A stretch of DNA of 17,024 nt from Anaerolineales bacterium Chloro_02 (GTDB taxonomy: Bacteria; Chloroflexota; Anaerolineae; Anaerolineales; Anaerolineaceae), in assembly GCA_001603765.1 (NCBI GenBank), contig LUZV01000111.1:1-17024 (forward strand). The letters are read 5' to 3'. The notes below the pieces were generated by a model that was given only the letters and a program-made list of their open reading frames with translations, searched no databases and had not been told where the DNA came from. Positions 14,850-17,024 of this stretch are shown piece by piece. Position numbers and translations under genes: made by a program. Position 1 is the first letter of the stretch, and every line of letters starts with the position of its first letter.

Positions 14850-15410
14850 ATGAACCAAAACAACGCGCCGCACCGCCGCTCGGTGTGGTTAAATAATTAC
14901 GATTATTCCCAACCCGGCGCCTATTTTGTGACGCTCTGCACTTCCCACCGCCGTCAGATATTCGGTGAAATTCATGACGGACTCATGCGATTAAACGCCG
15001 TTGGGCGCCTCGCCGCAGCTCAATGGCTGCAACTGCCAAAGCGCTTCTCCGACCTTGAATTGGGCGAATGGGTCATCATGTCCAACCACATTCACGGCAT
15101 CCTGGTCATCACCGGTAGGGGCGAAGCATCTCAACAAGATCGCTGCGGTTTACCAACTATGCCGATCGAAGATGCTTCGCCCCTACGCCCAAATGGGACA
15201 ATGCCTGGCTCGATTGGCGCCATCATCCAAAACTATAAATCGGTCGTATCTCGAAAAATTGCTAATCAAGACGAAGAGACAAGAGGGTCAATCTGGCAGC
15301 GGAACTATTACGAGCACATCATCCGCAACGAGCGGGAACTGCAGGCTATCACAGATTACATTCTGACCAACCCGCAAAATTGGGATAAAGACACGGAAAA
15401 CCATATTTAA
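14850..15410 (+). CDS. REP-associated tyrosine transposase (RAYT, IS200/IS605-like Y1 family)
   Basis: A 186-residue single-strand DNA transposase of the Y1 HUH family. The metal-binding HUH motif is H80-I-H82 (MSNHIHGILV) and the nucleophile is Y129 (IIQNYKSVVSR). The start segment (RRSVWLNNYDYSQPGAYFVTLCT, about residues 9-31) and the C-terminal NYYEHIIRNERELQAITDYI (153-172) are typical of domesticated RAYTs. The start is the ATG at 14850; ATG 14823 is possible, but no Shine-Dalgarno marks either. The unusual part is residues about 89-112. These are encoded by a complete REP-like element (15115-15186, 72 bp) lying in frame between the HUH motif and the tyrosine. REP-like copies flank the gene on both sides. 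The reading frame is intact, so the protein may be active. Confidence 0.9.
   Translation: MNQNNAPHRRSVWLNNYDYSQPGAYFVTLCTSHRRQIFGEIHDGLMRLNAVGRLAAAQWLQLPKRFSDLELGEWVIMSNHIHGILVITGRGEASQQDRCGLPTMPIEDASPLRPNGTMPGSIGAIIQNYKSVVSRKIANQDEETRGSIWQRNYYEHIIRNERELQAITDYILTNPQNWDKDTENHI
15115..15186. repeat. REP-like inverted-repeat element inside the RAYT coding sequence
   Basis: GTAGGGGCGAAGCATC (15115-15130) and its exact reverse complement GATGCTTCGCCCCTAC (15171-15186) are separated by 40 nt. The 72-bp element equals 24 codons, so it adds residues without shifting the frame. It lies between the regions encoding the HUH motif and the catalytic tyrosine. Confidence 0.9.
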
Positions 15411-15411
15411 T

Positions 15412-15484
15412 GTAGGGGCGAAGCATCCAAACAGAAACGCTCCCCGTTACCTATTGCGCTAACACAAGGATGCTTCGCCCCTAC
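15412..15484. repeat. REP-like inverted-repeat element, copy downstream of the RAYT gene
   Basis: GTAGGGGCGAAGCATC (15412-15427) and GATGCTTCGCCCCTAC (15469-15484) are exact reverse complements with a 41-nt spacer. It begins 2 bp after the transposase stop codon. Its spacer shows patchy similarity to the spacer of the copy inside the gene, and its right arm is also the first arm of the tandem array. Confidence 0.9.
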
Positions 15485-15777
15485 GCCCGACCGGGACGAC
15501 ACCAGGATCGATCGGCGCGATCATCCAAACAGAAACGCTCCCCGTTACCTGCTGCGCTAACACAAGGATGCTTCGCCCCTACGTCCGACCGGGACGACAC
15601 CAGGATCGATCGGCGCGATCATCCAAACAGAAACGCTCCCCGTTACCTGCTGCGCTAATATTAGGATGCTTCGCCCCTACGTCCGACCGGGACGACACCA
15701 GGGTCAATCGGCGCGATCATCCAAACAGAAACGCTCCCCGTTACCTGCTGCCTAATACAAGGATGCTTCGCCCCTAC
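15428..15777. repeat. 98-bp tandem repeat array carrying RAYT-derived sequence
   Basis: The arm GATGCTTCGCCCCTAC recurs at 15469, 15567, 15665 and 15762, spaced 98, 98 and 97 bp. The segment CCAAACAGAAACGCTCCCCG occurs four times. Units differ at only a few positions. The stretch after each of the first three arms aligns without gaps to the transposase gene just after its internal arm (about 15187-15232). In that frame it reads PLRPTGTTPGSIGAIIQ, against PLRPNGTMPGSIGAIIQ in the gene. The left-hand arm appears only once, at the start of the array. Confidence 0.88.
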
Positions 15778-15836
15778 GTTTGGTTGCCAAAATATCTGCT
15801 TTACCAGATATGCTGCCGAATGTTTCTCCGCCCCTC

Positions 15837-15864
15837 AAAAAAAATTAAAAAACCAGATGGGTTT
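15837..15864 (-). terminator. Candidate intrinsic terminator of the 103-residue membrane-protein gene
   Basis: On the minus strand a short 5-bp stem, AAACC with GGTTT and a 5-nt loop (15864-15850), overlaps the stop codon. It runs into a long T-rich tract (15849-15837). The stem is weak, the T-tract is strong. Confidence 0.45.
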
Positions 15865-16174
15865 ACTTCTTCCCCTCACGCCTGTAAATCAGGATCTCCC
15901 GATAAACTGCCGCCAGGACGATCAGCACCAACAACCCGCCGAGGATGGCGATGCCGTCCACATTCACCACCGGGGACGACGGTAACTCCAGATCCTCCGT
16001 TGGGGTTGGCGCGGGTGTGCCCACGGTTAGCGGCGCGGTTGGGCTAGGCTCGGGCTGAACCTTCACCGGATCCAGAATGACGACCACCGCCAGCAGGGCG
16101 ACCACCAATACGCCAATCACAATCACCGCCGCTGCCAGCCCATTCAGTTTTTTCTCCCGGGGATCAATGGTCAT
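15863..16174 (-). CDS. Small two-helix membrane protein with Pro/Thr-rich middle, unknown function
   Basis: A 103-residue protein that I do not recognise. A short charged N-terminus (MTIDPREKKLNG) leads into a helix at about 11-34. A Pro/Thr-rich extracytoplasmic stretch (about 38-68) follows, then a second helix at about 72-92 and a basic tail (YRREGKK). Both ends are therefore predicted to be cytoplasmic. The ATG overlaps the stop of the preceding gene by 4 bp (ATGA), so it is coupled to the solute-binding-type protein. It may be an accessory part of that system, which is inference from position only. Confidence 0.7.
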   Translation of the reverse strand: MTIDPREKKLNGLAAAVIVIGVLVVALLAVVVILDPVKVQPEPSPTAPLTVGTPAPTPTEDLELPSSPVVNVDGIAILGGLLVLIVLAAVYREILIYRREGKK

Positions 16175-17024
16175 TTAACAGCCTCCACAGCTTGCCTGGC
16201 GGTCTCGACCACACTGGCGTTATCCCGCAAGATCAGCAGCGTCGCGTTGCGCAGGATCGGACCGATATTGTTCAGGATCGCGTCCGGCGGGTAGAGGATC
16301 GCTCCGCTTGCCATTTTTTCGAGGGCGGGCTTCAGCGCGATTTCCTTCCAGCTGCCCATGGCGGACGCTTTAGCGGGGAGGGTCTTGAGCGCCTCGCTCC
16401 ACTCCGCCATGAATTGGGTGTCAGAAAGGTGTTCGATCAGCGCCACCGCGAGCGCTTGCCGCTGAGGCTCCTCGCTGCCCAGCGCCCAAACCCAGGCATC
16501 GGTCAGGGTTTTATTGGGTGAGGTAAAAGCCGGGTCTGGCGCGCCGGCGTCCGCCTCGCGCCCGCGCAGCACCACATCCACCGGCACAAACGCCGTGTTC
16601 ACGCGGCGCGCGCTAAACGCGTCCCACACTTGGGTATCGTTCTGCATCGTCAGAACCAGGTCGCCAATATGGCGGGTGTTCAGCCCATCTTTCAGGATTT
16701 GTAGCGACGCCTTAAGCGGCTCCTCCTGCAAGATGGTGATGCCCTGCTCGTTTTGCACCTGCCCGCCAAGGCTCAGGTACAGCATCAGCAGAAAAGTCCC
16801 GCGGGGGTCATCCGCCGCGAAGCCAAAATAGCCGTAATTCAGTTTAACATCCGCCCATTCGTTGCTTGGAACGAGCTGATTGGCGCTATTGTAGACCAGC
16901 CCCATCGGCACGCCCCTAAACGGCACGGCGGTTACCTCGCCCTGGATCATGGCCGCGTTTCTGCCAAAGTTGTACCAGTCCAGGTTGTCCATGATGGCTG
17001 TCAGCCCGTCATTGCGGAAGATGA
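16171..17024 (-). CDS. Extracellular solute-binding-type protein, C-terminal part (5' end beyond window)
   Basis: The visible 283 or so codons end in a pattern typical of family 1 (sugar-type) binding proteins. They include GTFLLMLYLSLGGQV and a Pro-rich segment SPNKTLTDAWVWAL. A C-terminal lobe follows in which helices around ALIEHLSDTQFMAEW precede the hinge-proximal LYPPDAILNN. The frame stays open through the right window edge past the ATG at 16992. That ATG is internal, and the true start with any signal peptide lies outside. The stop overlaps the start of the small membrane-protein gene by 4 bp. The family assignment rests on general pattern rather than a single diagnostic motif, so the ligand and even the exact family are uncertain. 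Confidence 0.65.
   Translation of the reverse strand, partial: IFRNDGLTAIMDNLDWYNFGRNAAMIQGEVTAVPFRGVPMGLVYNSANQLVPSNEWADVKLNYGYFGFAADDPRGTFLLMLYLSLGGQVQNEQGITILQEEPLKASLQILKDGLNTRHIGDLVLTMQNDTQVWDAFSARRVNTAFVPVDVVLRGREADAGAPDPAFTSPNKTLTDAWVWALGSEEPQRQALAVALIEHLSDTQFMAEWSEALKTLPAKASAMGSWKEIALKPALEKMASGAILYPPDAILNNIGPILRNATLLILRDNASVVETARQAVEAVK

Larger units (their letters stand above)
15411..15862. other. Gene-free region filled mainly by repeats
   Basis: It holds a third REP-like element, a 98-bp tandem array and, after the array, a 7-bp hairpin ATATCTG/CAGATAT (15792-15798 with 15805-15811). At the right end lies the candidate terminator of the small membrane-protein gene. Open frames that run through the array are repeat artefacts. 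Confidence 0.7.

Noticed and set aside
15428..15777. CRISPR array
   Set aside because: The units are contiguous 98-bp tandem repeats with no unique spacers, the arms are REP-type palindromes next to a RAYT gene, and no cas gene is present.
15470..16047. Repetitive protein-coding frames (RPGRHQDRSARSSKQ-type repeats)
   Set aside because: They are open only because the tandem array lacks stops in that frame. The unit length is not a multiple of three and the frame runs antisense into the small membrane-protein gene.

Overview
The window is a stretch of bacterial chromosome of moderately high GC. I infer a member of the Chloroflexota, probably Anaerolineae-like. This rests on several lipoproteins with Thr/Pro-rich linkers behind a lipobox, an RNase Y of standard length downstream of recX, a RAYT-type transposase with REP-like repeats, and ABC solute-binding lipoproteins at both window edges. 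The phylum call is inference; no rRNA gene is present.

Layout. (1) Positions 1-1249, minus: the N-terminal 415 codons of a family 5 solute-binding lipoprotein, behind a perfect-consensus sigma70-type promoter. (2) 1327-1899, minus: a four-helix membrane protein of unknown function. (3) 2181-9500, minus: a tight gene string, transcribed leftward from an extended -10 promoter near 9525. In transcription order it holds two small membrane proteins, RNase Z, Maf, a class B penicillin-binding protein with a lipobox, RsgA and a second family 5 solute-binding lipoprotein. Gaps are mostly under 20 bp, and the last two genes begin with TTG. (4) 9501-9997: a long divergent intergenic region. It contains a TATAAT box, a set of mutually compatible long-range RNA helices with a possible pseudoknot, a 7-codon upstream ORF whose Shine-Dalgarno sits in a hairpin, and a perfect 12-bp hairpin just before recX. 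This is the best candidate for something undescribed. (5) 9998-12221, plus: recX and rny, closed by a 13-bp intrinsic terminator. (6) 12319-12858, plus: an O6-alkylguanine-DNA alkyltransferase, convergent with (7) 12900-14686, minus: an M24 aminopeptidase and a metallo-beta-lactamase-fold hydrolase that overlap by 4 bp. (8) 14741-15777: a RAYT transposase gene with a 72-bp REP-like inverted-repeat element inside its coding frame, one such element upstream and one downstream, followed by a 98-bp tandem array. Each array unit carries a piece of RAYT-like coding sequence. (9) 15863-17024, minus: a small two-helix membrane protein overlapping the C-terminal part of a periplasmic-binding-type protein cut by the window edge.

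How the genes fit together. The leftward string and the recX-rny pair are mostly housekeeping: tRNA 3' end processing, 30S maturation, mRNA decay, nucleotide-pool clean-up, peptidoglycan crosslinking and recombination control. The accessory signal is concentrated in the RAYT/REP region and in the recX leader.
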